A stretch of DNA of 64,000 nt from positions 129,650-193,649 of the forward strand of contig NZ_JADNQZ010000055.1 of NCBI RefSeq assembly GCF_015709515.1, in the 5' to 3' direction. The stretch's first letter is position 1, and every line of letters begins with the position of its first letter. This DNA comes from Methylocystis sp. H62 (GTDB lineage: Bacteria > Pseudomonadota > Alphaproteobacteria > Rhizobiales > Beijerinckiaceae). The notes beneath the pieces are model-generated. The model was not told where the DNA came from, ran no database searches, and worked only from the letters and a program-made list of their open reading frames with translations. A program made the translations under genes and the position numbers. This document shows positions 46,336 to 55,125 of this stretch, piece by piece.

Positions 46336-48606
46336 TCAGGTGCGCGGGAACAAGGGGTTGACGTCGGCTTCGCGCACTGGCCGCTTGCGCAGACCCAGCG
46401 CGATGGGCACGTCGTAGAGACGGCCGGGGCCGAAGCGGCGATAGAAATGCCGCAGTCCCGGAACGATCACCCGAACCACCGGCACGTCAATGTCCGGACG
46501 CGTCTGATCGAGGACGAGGAAATCGTGCCCAGCCCGCGCGGCGAGCTTGACGCAGGCCAGCACCTGGTCGCGGCCGTCGAGTTGGGAGAAAGTCTTGAAC
46601 CGCGACCGCCCGAACGACGCCTTGCCCTGCGGCCGCATATAGGCGTGCTTGCGCAACGGCAGAGGGTCGCTTCCATAATCGTCGTCGGGCCCGAACTCGG
46701 GGCGGCCGCCGAGGCTATCGATGGCGAGAAACTGATTGAGCTCGGTCATGGCGCGCAGCGTCGCGATCCTTGGATCGAAATGCGCCCCCGCCGCGACTTC
46801 GATATATTCCCGTCCGTTCTCGGTCCAATGGGCGACGGCGACGACGACGGGAATGCCAAGATCGCTCGTGACGTCCAGCGCCCAGACGTCTCGGCCCATC
46901 TTCGCGAAAACCGCGCGGAGGTCGCGCACATAGCTGTCGTTGAGCTTGTCGAGATCGATTTCCGGACGACGCAGCCGGTTGTACCACCAGATTGCATATG
47001 CATCCCGTTCGACGAGTTCGAGGAAACCCTGAATGATGGCTTCCTCGATCGTATTGCCCGCCGCGCACCCGTTCGAATCAGCGCTGATCTGATTCGCGCA
47101 GCCCGACTCGTGGAAGAAATACAGAAGGCCGGTGGGAACGTATTTGAAGCATTCGTCGCGCAGCGACCAGACTGGCGACCATTCCGCCTCCGCGGCGGGA
47201 TCGAAGCGCTGTGCGCCCTCGCCGCAGCCGCCGCTTTTCGCGCCCTGCTCATATTGCGCGTCGCTATAGAGCAGGATGTCGTTGGGCAGGATCGCCTCGC
47301 CGGCCGGGAATTCCGCGAATCGTCGGACCGTCCTGATCTCGTCGCCCTGGAAAATCCCGCAATAGCGCTCGATCGCCTCCATCAGCGCGCTGGCTTCGCC
47401 TTGTTCCGCGACGCTGCCCTTGCCATAGCTGTCGCCGCTCAGCCCGGCCTGAAGGGCGTCGACGGTTTCGGGGCGCGGCGAAAAATTATGTCTGGCGATG
47501 AAGCTCGCGTCGAGCGGCTGCTGGCTCTTGATCCGATCGAGATGCGATACGACCCCAGTCAGCGGGCTCACATGCTTGCGATTGCGGTCAAGGGTGTCGC
47601 TCGGCGCGACCGATCTGTAGCCCCCGCTCGTCACGACGCTCGCGCTACCGGCGTGCAGCGGGATGGGCGTGGGCGTTCGCGCGGGATCGCGCAATTCGGG
47701 GTCGCCGCAGCTTGGGCACTGCGGCCGAGCCGGCACATAATGCCGCGCGACGGTCGAGCCCATCAGGTCCAAGCTTACGATATGCTGGTGCAAATCGGTG
47801 CGGAAGCCGCTGGCGATCGCCTTGGCGATCTCCGCGGCGGCGAGGCCAACGCCGCTCAGCCCGAGCGGATGCGCGCCGAGCGGCGAGACGGCGACGCAGC
47901 GCGCCTCCTTGCGGCCCAGGAACGCCTTGACCTGTCGATTCCAGTTCATGCGATCGGCGAGGCACCTCCAACAGGCGCTCTTGCCAGGGCTGAAGATGGG
48001 GCCGACCAGCGGGAAAACGCCGGAAGGCTGCACCAGCAGCCAGTCCTGCTTTTTCTCGAGCCGCCGGCGGTTGAATTCCGCGAGCTGGCTTTCGAGATAA
48101 TCGCTGACCAGCGCGATGGTCAGATCGCCTCCGCGCTTCACGACCCTGACGCCGAAAACGTTCAGCGCTTCCTCCAGCGCGCGCGCGCCGCCGATCCCGA
48201 GGGTTTCGATCTGAACGGAGACTTTTTGCAGATTTTTCGCTGCGACGTCGGGCGGCAGGCCGAGACTCGCCCAGTAGGCGGCCGCAACGCCATCGGATGC
48301 GCTCGTCGTCGGGACAACGAAGCGACGATCGAGCAGTCGCTTGAACGCCTCGTCTATTGAGTCGACGGGAAACTGTGCGGAGAGCGCCTGGCGTATGGCG
48401 TCGGCGTCCTCTCCCGCGCCGATCCGCTCGGCCAGCGCGCAATAGAGCGCGCCACGAAGGAAAAACTTTCTGTCCTCCGAATAAAGGCAGACAGCGTCAG
48501 GCGGCAGGACGTAGACAGAAAAATTCGGCGCGAATCGAAGGGAATCGCCTAACCGCTCTTGTGAAACCGGCTTCGGCGCGAGCGGTTTAGATACGTCAAT
48601 TGTCAT
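46336..48606 (-). CDS. Fused E1-like/YcaO cyclodehydratase (TOMM C-D fusion)
   Basis: A 756-residue protein. Residues ~1-320 are the ThiF/E1-like partner that binds the leader peptide, with two CxxC pairs (CWRC at 212-215, CPSC at 297-300) for zinc. Residues ~340-756 are the YcaO domain. ATP-binding residues lie in DSYGKGSVAEQGEASALMEA..ERYCG, GFLELVERDAYAIWW and AAGAHFDPRIATLRAMTEL. It ends near NPLFPRT, a Pro-containing C-terminus somewhat like the PxPxP tail of azoline-forming YcaOs. It would cyclise Cys residues of the precursor to thiazolines. No separate docking protein is needed in such fusions. Confidence 0.88.
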   Translation of the reverse strand: MTIDVSKPLAPKPVSQERLGDSLRFAPNFSVYVLPPDAVCLYSEDRKFFLRGALYCALAERIGAGEDADAIRQALSAQFPVDSIDEAFKRLLDRRFVVPTTSASDGVAAAYWASLGLPPDVAAKNLQKVSVQIETLGIGGARALEEALNVFGVRVVKRGGDLTIALVSDYLESQLAEFNRRRLEKKQDWLLVQPSGVFPLVGPIFSPGKSACWRCLADRMNWNRQVKAFLGRKEARCVAVSPLGAHPLGLSGVGLAAAEIAKAIASGFRTDLHQHIVSLDLMGSTVARHYVPARPQCPSCGDPELRDPARTPTPIPLHAGSASVVTSGGYRSVAPSDTLDRNRKHVSPLTGVVSHLDRIKSQQPLDASFIARHNFSPRPETVDALQAGLSGDSYGKGSVAEQGEASALMEAIERYCGIFQGDEIRTVRRFAEFPAGEAILPNDILLYSDAQYEQGAKSGGCGEGAQRFDPAAEAEWSPVWSLRDECFKYVPTGLLYFFHESGCANQISADSNGCAAGNTIEEAIIQGFLELVERDAYAIWWYNRLRRPEIDLDKLNDSYVRDLRAVFAKMGRDVWALDVTSDLGIPVVVAVAHWTENGREYIEVAAGAHFDPRIATLRAMTELNQFLAIDSLGGRPEFGPDDDYGSDPLPLRKHAYMRPQGKASFGRSRFKTFSQLDGRDQVLACVKLAARAGHDFLVLDQTRPDIDVPVVRVIVPGLRHFYRRFGPGRLYDVPIALGLRKRPVREADVNPLFPRT

Positions 48607-48813
48607 TTGGCTGTCGCGCGCTCCCCATCTCGACGCGCCCAGCGGGACGAGATTGCTCGATTACAAGATCTGGGAAATGAACACAGCCGCGCATGGGACA
48701 CAGTAATGCGTTCCGCACGACGTGGCTGCGATTCACCTCGCCCCAAGGCATCGACCCGAAGCGCCTGCGGCTGAGCGTAGCGACCGCTCAGCCGTCAAAT
48801 GTGCAGCGGTGCG

Positions 48814-49158
48814 TTACCAGCAACCACGGCAGCCACAGCCGCGACAGCCACAGCCCCTGCAGCCCCGACAGCCACAGCCCCTGCAGCCGCGGCAGCCGAC
48901 CCACCACGCGACCTGCTCGGTCTTCACGGCCGGAACTTCTTCGCGATCGAAAAGGCGGAACGAATTGAGCCCCACATCGAACACTTCCTGTTCGCGGAGG
49001 TCGATCGTGCGCGTCCGGCTCGTCGTCGGCGCCGTCGAAGCGTCAGCAGGAGAACTGTCGACGCAGGCGGCGCCCGCGAGCGACAAAGATACACCCATCA
49101 CGCCGAGAGCTTTCTTGCCTCGACGTTTGTTCTGTGGGTTGTCCGATGAGCGCGCCAT
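48814..49158 (-). CDS. TOMM precursor peptide with Cys/Gly/Arg repeat core
   Basis: A 114-residue protein. Residues 1-87 form the leader: a basic start (NKRRGKKALGVMG), a hydrophobic signal-like stretch (~15-32), an acidic part with LREQEVFDVGLNSFRLFDRE (leader-recognition candidate), then QVAWWV. The last 27 residues are only Gly (10), Cys (10), Arg (6) and a terminal Trp, as repeats of (Arg)-Gly-Cys. Each Cys follows Gly, the favoured context for azoline formation. ATG 49158 has GGGAGGA 5 bases upstream. It is the first gene of the minus-strand operon, 207 bp before the cyclodehydratase. Confidence 0.85.
   Translation of the reverse strand: MARSSDNPQNKRRGKKALGVMGVSLSLAGAACVDSSPADASTAPTTSRTRTIDLREQEVFDVGLNSFRLFDREEVPAVKTEQVAWWVGCRGCRGCGCRGCRGCGCRGCGCRGCW
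48841..48888. repeat. Tandem 24-bp repeat in the precursor core
   Basis: Two adjacent 24-bp units (48841-48864 and 48865-48888) differ at one base. On the minus strand they encode the repeated eight residues G-C-R-G-C-G-C-R (as GC, RGC blocks). They indicate that the core grew by in-frame duplication. Confidence 0.85.
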
Positions 49159-49198
49159 AGAATCCTCCCAAAAAATCTCAAAAACCGCACGGGTGCAG

Positions 49199-49226
49199 AC
49201 AATAGCGCTCCTCGCGCGCTGGTCAA
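49199..49226 (-). promoter_or_regulatory. Sigma-70-type promoter of the TOMM operon
   Basis: On the minus strand TTGACC (49226-49221) and TATTGT (49204-49199) are separated by 16 bp. The -10 lies about 40 bp before the precursor ATG, leaving a short leader with the GGGAGGA ribosome site. Match to consensus is 5/6 and 4/6. It is a prediction by eye. Confidence 0.55.
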
Positions 49227-49649
49227 TACTCATCCGGTAAAAGGCGAGCTGATCGCCTCGACGATCATCGATGAATGAAGCCAGTTACGCATGCGCCCGC
49301 CAAAGCCTTCCCGCGCATCTACAGATCACATGGTTAACGTCACGGATTGGCTTGCCGGAATATTTGGCTCACGCGATCGGCGTAGCGACTCTTCGGGAAC
49401 GCGTCGCGCGATCGCTAGGAAACTGCCATGAGCCATAAGCGCGTCCTGGCCAACGAATGTCCGACCTTGCTGTTCAGCCGCTTTGAAACGCGCACCCAGC
49501 GCGTCGGCGCTTTAGCTAACGGCCGACGTCAAACCGCGACGGCTATTGGCGGCCAATGCGCCTTAGCGTAATGAAATAGTGGTCGCGCTTGCCCGACTTT
49601 TTGTTGGGTGGGACCGCATGGCGGAGGCGCGAACAGCCGGAGCCGTGAT
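49227..49649. other. Divergent intergenic region between RiPP operon and nikR
   Basis: About 420 bp upstream of both the RiPP promoter and nikR. A 47-codon plus-strand frame at 49428 lacks a ribosome site and recognisable features and is not called. I looked for a NikR-type operator (GTATGA-N16-TCATAC) and found none. It must at least hold the nikR promoter. Confidence 0.4.
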
Positions 49650-50117
49650 ATGCAGCGCGTAACGATAACGATCGACGAAGAGCTGATGAGCGCGCTCGAT
49701 CAGTATATGGAGGCAGGCGGCCATCGAAATCGCTCCGAGGCCGTTCGCGATCTCGTCCGCGCAGGGCTGCTGAAAACGCCCGAAGCCGATGACAGCGCCC
49801 GCCCCTGCATGGCCGCGCTTGTTTACGTCTACGACCATGAGACGCGACAGCTGTCGAAAAAACTGATGCATGACCATCACTCCCACGCCGACATGTCGAT
49901 CGCGACGCTGCACGTGCATATCGATGAAGCGACCTGTCTCGAAGTGTCGCTGCTGAAGGGCCAGAAGACGGATGTCGAGCACTTCGCCGGCCATGTGATC
50001 GGCGAGCGCGGCGTTCGATACGGGCAGCTCGTCGTCTTGCCGGCGGATATTGAGCAGGGCGAAGCCCGACCTGTCGATCGTCACACGACCGGCCGCCACG
50101 CGCACCATTCGAGCTAG
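49650..50117 (+). CDS. nikR: Nickel-responsive ribbon-helix-helix regulator
   Basis: A 155-residue regulator. The N-terminal ribbon-helix-helix (RVTITIDEELMSALDQYMEAG..NRSEAVRDLVR) binds DNA. The ACT-like metal domain has the nickel ligands of NikR: His in HDHHSHADM, the pair in LHVHIDE, and Cys in ATCLEV, in the right order. The C-terminal ~15 residues are His/Arg-rich and extend beyond the usual NikR. Start ATG 49650 is preferred over a longer frame because it begins at the conserved QRVTITID. It is followed 126 bp later by a TonB-dependent receptor that it may control. Confidence 0.88.
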   Translation: MQRVTITIDEELMSALDQYMEAGGHRNRSEAVRDLVRAGLLKTPEADDSARPCMAALVYVYDHETRQLSKKLMHDHHSHADMSIATLHVHIDEATCLEVSLLKGQKTDVEHFAGHVIGERGVRYGQLVVLPADIEQGEARPVDRHTTGRHAHHSS

Positions 50118-50243
50118 AGCGCGCCCTCTGTGGCAAATCGGCAACGCTTTCGGCAAATTGCATTGAGCCAATTGACCCAACGCACCGCGTAAGACAATTT
50201 TCAAAAAAAATCACAATATCGCGCTTGCACGGGAACCCACGAA

Positions 50244-52664
50244 ATGAGCCGACGCCGCCTCGCGACATCCGTCTCCTCCGTCGTCGTCGGCCTCGTTCTT
50301 CTGGGCGCGGAAGCTCTTGCGCATACGATTTCCCTGCCAAAAATCGATGTTGGCGGGCAGCGGCGCACCGTGACCGTTCCGCATGTGCATACGCCGTCGG
50401 GAACGCGCATCGTCAGTTCGACGCGCCCGTCGCCGGTCGTCCCCGCCGTCAGTCGCCCCCCAGCTGAGCCGTCGGGACCCCAACCGCCGCCAATCACGTC
50501 GTCCAGCGAGAAATTCTTCACCGGCAAGGAGGTGAACGCGCTGCCCTTCAAGCAAGCCGGCGAGGCGTTGGAGATCGTGCCAGGTCTTATCGTCACGCAG
50601 CACAGCGGCGACGGCAAAGCCAACCAATATTTCCTGCGCGGCTTCAACCTCGATCACGGCTCCGACCTCGCGCTTTATCTCGACGGCATGCCGCTCAATA
50701 TGCGCACCCACGGCCATGGACAGGGCTACGCGGACGCGAATTTCCTTATTCCTGAACTTCTCGCCTATGTGCTGGCGCGCAAAGGGCCTTACGACGCGCA
50801 GGACGGAGACTTCTCCTCAGCCGGCTCGATTTACATGCAGTATAAGGACAAAATCGACAAAGGCTTTTACCAGGTCACCGGCGGAAGCTTCGCCTACGCG
50901 CGGGCGCTGGCCGTCGTGCCCTATCAGGATTTCGCCGGAGGCTCCGCCTACGGCGCCGTCGAGGCGCAATATTACAACGGACCCTGGGAGCGCGGCGACA
51001 ATCTGCACCGGATCAACAGCGTCCTGCGGTGGGTGCGCGGCACGCAGCTCGACGGCGCCGCCGTCACTTTTATGGGCTACGCCAACAAATGGTATTCGAC
51101 CGACCAGATTCCGGAGCGAGCGGTCTATAGCGGGTTGAAGTCGCTCTGGGGGACGCTCGACCCCACGGATGGCGGCGACACCACCCGCTTCTCGCTTTCT
51201 GGCCGCTGGAGCCAGACGGAGGGCGATCACGCCTCTCGCGTCGAATTCTACGTCATGCATTCGACGCTCGATCTCTACAATAATTTCACCTACTACCTCG
51301 CCAATCAAAACCTCGGCGACCAGTTCCGCCAATTCGATCGGCGCACCATGGTTGGCGTCAACGCCGAGCATGCGATCAAGTGGGACAGTTTTGGTCTTCC
51401 GGTCCAGACACGGATCGGCCTCCAGAGTCGTTACGACGACATTCGCCTCGGCCTCCAGGACAGTTTCCGTCGCACGCCTTATGACACGGTGCGCAACGAC
51501 GCGGTTGGCGAAGGCAGCGTCGCAGTCTGGACGGACACGACCGTGCAGTGGTCGCCGTGGCTGCGAACGGTGACGGGCGGGCGGTTCGACTATTACAACG
51601 CCAGCGTCAATTCGCTGCAGAGCCTCCTGGGGGCCCCGGTGATCGCGACCAGCGAGGGGCTGCCGGCCTTCCTCTGGACGGGGCCGTTCAACAGCAGCTC
51701 GAAGAACGCCTCGCTGTTCAGCCCCAAGGCTTCGATCATCGTTGGGCCTTTCCAAAAGACGGAACTCTATTTCAACTATGGCGAAGGTTTCCATTCGACC
51801 GACGCGCGCGGCGCCGTGCAGAGCTTCTCGGCGTCGGAGCTTTCCGACACCGACGGCTTCCTTACGGTCTCCTCCATTCCGCTTCTGGTGAAGTCACGCG
51901 GCGCGGAGATTGGCTGGCGCACAAAATATATCGAAGGACTTGATTCGAGCATGAGCTTCTTCTGGCTCAATCTCGATTCCGAGAACCAGTTCGAGGGCGA
52001 CAGCGGCACCACGACTTTCGGCCGGCCGAGCCGCCGTTACGGCATCGAATTCGCCAATCATTATCGGCCGGTCTCGTGGATCAGCTTCGACGGCGACGTG
52101 GCGCTGGTGCATGCGCGCTATCGCGGCGTGGATCAGCTGCAGGCGTTCGCCTGGCTCGATCTCGTGACGCCTGAAGCTCTGCCCTATGGAACGTTTTTAG
52201 GAAACGCGCCCGGCAATTATCTGCAAAATTCCGTCGGCATTACAGCAATGGGCGGCCTTGAAATCGGCGAAGCGACAGGTTGGTTCGGCGCGCTGAAATA
52301 TCGCTACATCGGCTCTCGCCCGCTGACCGAAGACGGCTATCTCCAGTCTCCTGTGACGGGCACGTTGAGCGCGCGGCTCGGCTATCGCTGGGCGGACGGC
52401 TGGCGGCTGCAGGTCGACGCATTCAACGTGTTTAATGCACGGTCGGATCAAATCACCTATGGCTATGGCTCGCTGCTGCCGACCGATCCGCTGTATTCGG
52501 TATGCGTCAATGGCGTCGCGCCGGGCGCGGTTTGCGGCGTCGGGGTGATGGACCGGCATTTCAAGCCGCTGGAGCCCACAGCCGTGCGTCTGACGTTCGG
52601 CGGTCCGATCAGTTTTGATTCGCTGCCCGACTTCACAGCGCCGCTGCGGCTCGTGTCGGACTAG
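50244..52664 (+). CDS. TonB-dependent outer-membrane receptor
   Basis: An 806-residue protein with a signal peptide (MSRRRLATSVSSVVVGLVLL, cleavage near EALAH), a plug domain (~75-200: KFFTGKEVNALPFKQAGEAL, RGFNLDHGSDLALYLDGMPL, the His-containing MRTHGHGQGYADANFLIPEL), and a beta-barrel to the C-terminus. The early 'HVHTPSG' and HGHGQ motifs are His-rich. It lies 126 bp after nikR and may import a nickel chelate or another metal complex; this is inferred from context. Substrate cannot be read from the sequence. Confidence 0.82.
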   Translation: MSRRRLATSVSSVVVGLVLLGAEALAHTISLPKIDVGGQRRTVTVPHVHTPSGTRIVSSTRPSPVVPAVSRPPAEPSGPQPPPITSSSEKFFTGKEVNALPFKQAGEALEIVPGLIVTQHSGDGKANQYFLRGFNLDHGSDLALYLDGMPLNMRTHGHGQGYADANFLIPELLAYVLARKGPYDAQDGDFSSAGSIYMQYKDKIDKGFYQVTGGSFAYARALAVVPYQDFAGGSAYGAVEAQYYNGPWERGDNLHRINSVLRWVRGTQLDGAAVTFMGYANKWYSTDQIPERAVYSGLKSLWGTLDPTDGGDTTRFSLSGRWSQTEGDHASRVEFYVMHSTLDLYNNFTYYLANQNLGDQFRQFDRRTMVGVNAEHAIKWDSFGLPVQTRIGLQSRYDDIRLGLQDSFRRTPYDTVRNDAVGEGSVAVWTDTTVQWSPWLRTVTGGRFDYYNASVNSLQSLLGAPVIATSEGLPAFLWTGPFNSSSKNASLFSPKASIIVGPFQKTELYFNYGEGFHSTDARGAVQSFSASELSDTDGFLTVSSIPLLVKSRGAEIGWRTKYIEGLDSSMSFFWLNLDSENQFEGDSGTTTFGRPSRRYGIEFANHYRPVSWISFDGDVALVHARYRGVDQLQAFAWLDLVTPEALPYGTFLGNAPGNYLQNSVGITAMGGLEIGEATGWFGALKYRYIGSRPLTEDGYLQSPVTGTLSARLGYRWADGWRLQVDAFNVFNARSDQITYGYGSLLPTDPLYSVCVNGVAPGAVCGVGVMDRHFKPLEPTAVRLTFGGPISFDSLPDFTAPLRLVSD

Positions 52665-52902
52665 CCGCGCTCAACCCGCTGCTTCACATAGCTGCGCAGG
52701 ACGGCTGATGCGCCGCTGATAGCCCGGGCCTTGCGATTTTGAAATAATCTATCAGGTCCTGATCGAGGCAAATCGAGATCGCCTGTTTTCTGGGAGGCGT
52801 GACGACTGCCGCCTTGCTCCAGTCGACGGTCTCGAACTCCGCCCAACCGGGATCGGCTGCGACCGCGGCGTCGATTTCCGCGTCGGTCATTTTCCGTCTC
52901 AA
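52661..52902 (-). pseudogene. BrnA-like antitoxin, frameshifted
   Basis: The first ~55 codons (TTG 52902 or ATG 52890) read like a BrnA antitoxin: DPGWAEFETVDWSKAAVV, PPRKQAISICLDQDLIDYFK. The expected family C-terminus continues in other frames: GYQRRIS in one and AVLRSYVKQRVERG in a third. Two small indels near 52708-52736 therefore break the gene. No BrnT toxin gene is next to it. Its end overlaps the stop of the TonB receptor gene by 4 bp. It looks like the relic of a toxin-antitoxin pair. Confidence 0.7.
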
Positions 52903-52995
52903 CGCTATGCTCCGCTATCTGGCCGTGAGTCGGGCGGGCGAACCATGATACAGGTGAATTCGCGCCCTGCGGCAAAGGAGTGCTAGGGAGAGCCG

Positions 52996-54900
52996 ATGCG
53001 CTTTTCCCCTTCCTTCCTCGATGAGATACGGGCGCGCCTGCCCGTCTCCGAGGTCGTGCGCCAAAAGGTGAAGCTTCGGAAGGAAGGCAGGGAGTGGCGC
53101 GGCCTGTCGCCCTTCAACGCCGAAAAGACCCCCTCCTTTTACGTCAACGACCAGAAGATGCGCTGGTTCGACTTCTCCGCCGGAAAGAACGGCAACATCT
53201 TCGATTTTCTCATGGAGACGGAGGGGCTCTCCTTTCCAGAAGCGGTGGAAAGACTGGCGGCCCTCGCGGGGCTGCCCCTGCCCGTCGAGACCAAAGAGCA
53301 GCAGGAACAGGACCAACGGCGCGCGACGCTGGGCGAGGCGCTGGAGGCGGCGGCGGTCTTTTTCGAAAAGCAGCTCGCCGGCCCGGCCGGACGCGAGGCG
53401 CGCGCCTATCTCGACCGCAGACAGATTTCCTTGGCCGCGCGCGAAAAATTCCGACTGGGTTTTGCGCCGCCCGAGCGCCATGCGCTGCGCGATCACCTCG
53501 CCGCCAAGGGCGCGAGCGTTGAAACGATGATCGAGGCGGGTCTCCTCGTGCACGGCGAGGATATCGCCGTTCCCTACGATCGGTTCCGCAATCGGGTGAT
53601 GTTTCCGATCTGCGACCGCGCCGGTCGGGTCATCGCCTTTGGCGGACGCGCGCTGGAGGCGGACGCCCAGGCGAAATATCTGAATTCCCCCGAGACGCCG
53701 CTCTTTCACAAAGGCGCGACGCTCTACAATCTGCACAGCGCCCGCAAGACGGCGCATGAGACCGGCGCGGTGATCGCCGTCGAGGGCTATGTCGACGTCA
53801 TTGCGCTGGCCGCCGCGGGCTTTCCCAACGCCGTCGCCCCCCTGGGCACGGCGCTGACGCCGGAGCAATGCGCCCTGCTCTGGCGCATGGCCGAGGAGCC
53901 GATCCTCTGCTTCGACGGCGACAAGGCCGGATTGAAAGCCGCCTTTCGGGCGGTCGATACGGCGCTGCCGCTGATTGGCCCCGGGCGCTCGCTGCGATTC
54001 GTCCTCCTGCCGGACGGCCAGGACCCGGACGAACTGCTGCGCTCAAGCGGGGCCGAGGCGCTCGCGGAAGCTTTGAACCACCCGCTGCCGCTCGTCGATC
54101 TCCTGTGGATGCGTGAGACCGAATCGGCGACGCTGGATACGCCCGAGCGCCGCGCCGCCCTCGAGCGGCGGCTGCGCGAGATCGTCGGTCAGATCGGCGA
54201 TGACGACCTGCGGCGTCATTACCTCCAGGAGCTGGCGCAGCGGCTGGACCGCCTCTTCAGTCGCGACCGACGCGCCCCGTTTCGACGCCCCGACGGCGCG
54301 CGGCGCGGCGCGAGCGGTCGCCGGCGCGCTTCCGACGAGGGCCCTTTGACCATTGGTCCGGGCTTGGCGAATTCGCCGCTGTTTCGCGGCGTCAAGTCCG
54401 CGATTGCGCCGCGCGAGGCGCTTATCCTGTTGATCCTGATCAACCATCCGGATCTCATCCACTCCCGCGCGGAGGATCTGGCGACGCTTGATCTTGAGTC
54501 CGCCGACGCGCGCGACTTGCGCGACGCGCTCCTGCGGTTCGCGGAGAGCAACGCCAGCGATAAACTTGAGCTTCACCCATTTTTGGCGGCGCTTGGACTT
54601 GCACGAACGGTCGCCCGGCTCGAGGCGATGGCCGCTCATTCGACGCTGTGGAGCGTGCGCCCTGAGGCCGCGGCCGCGGACGCCGGCGAGAGCCTGCGAC
54701 AGGCTTTCGCCTTGCATCGCAGATCATTGGCGTTAAATAGAGAGTTGCGCGCGGTGCAAGCGCTGCTGGCCGACAACCCAAGCGAGCGGGATCACGCGCG
54801 GCTGAAGGATATTCAGACCCAGTTGTCTGCGCTAGAAGGCGCAGAAGCAGCGGTGGAAGGTTACGGATCACTTTCCGGCCGGCCGTCGCGCAACTTATGA
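52996..54900 (+). CDS. dnaG: DNA primase
   Basis: A 634-residue replicative primase. The N-terminal zinc-binding-type domain is present by fold (GLSPFNAEKTPSFYVNDQKM..WFDFSAGKNG) but its metal ligands are replaced: the usual Cys-Pro-Phe-His and Cys-x-x-Cys positions read SPFN and DFSAG. The catalytic core and TOPRIM motif follow (AVIAVEGYVDVIALAAAGF, CFDGDKAGLKAAFRA), then a C-terminal helicase-binding domain (~450-634). It is followed by rpoD, the usual macromolecular-synthesis arrangement. Confidence 0.93.
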   Translation: MRFSPSFLDEIRARLPVSEVVRQKVKLRKEGREWRGLSPFNAEKTPSFYVNDQKMRWFDFSAGKNGNIFDFLMETEGLSFPEAVERLAALAGLPLPVETKEQQEQDQRRATLGEALEAAAVFFEKQLAGPAGREARAYLDRRQISLAAREKFRLGFAPPERHALRDHLAAKGASVETMIEAGLLVHGEDIAVPYDRFRNRVMFPICDRAGRVIAFGGRALEADAQAKYLNSPETPLFHKGATLYNLHSARKTAHETGAVIAVEGYVDVIALAAAGFPNAVAPLGTALTPEQCALLWRMAEEPILCFDGDKAGLKAAFRAVDTALPLIGPGRSLRFVLLPDGQDPDELLRSSGAEALAEALNHPLPLVDLLWMRETESATLDTPERRAALERRLREIVGQIGDDDLRRHYLQELAQRLDRLFSRDRRAPFRRPDGARRGASGRRRASDEGPLTIGPGLANSPLFRGVKSAIAPREALILLILINHPDLIHSRAEDLATLDLESADARDLRDALLRFAESNASDKLELHPFLAALGLARTVARLEAMAAHSTLWSVRPEAAAADAGESLRQAFALHRRSLALNRELRAVQALLADNPSERDHARLKDIQTQLSALEGAEAAVEGYGSLSGRPSRNL

Positions 54901-55125
54901 ATTCGCATGGGTCGGCGCTGTGGCGAAGACCCTTGGCGAAGAGGGGACGGAAAGCGCGCCGCTAGGGGGTGGGGCGACGATTTTTCTGCGGTCGGTCGGG
55001 CTTTTTAGGTCCGCTTGCCGCGCCTTGGCTTAGAGAGGGCCGGCCTCTCTGGCTTATTTTGGAAAACTTGCGCCTTGCCTGGTTCGGGGAAAGCCGATCC
55101 GGGGCGAGGCGTTTGGAGCTTGTGG

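Noticed and set aside
48841-48888. 24-bp tandem units considered as a CRISPR or minisatellite
   Set aside because: They lie in frame inside the precursor core with no spacers, and no cas genes are present; no CRISPR array was seen anywhere in the window.
44892-49158. Methanobactin-type biosynthesis
   Set aside because: There is no MbnB/MbnC-like pair, and the enzymes are clearly YcaO and SagB type, so the chemistry differs.
49428-49571. A 47-codon plus-strand frame in the nikR upstream region
   Set aside because: No ribosome site, no hydrophobic or conserved feature; most likely chance.
49159-50243. NikR operator sites
   Set aside because: I looked for GTATGA-N16-TCATAC-like palindromes before nikR, the receptor and the RiPP operon and found no convincing match.
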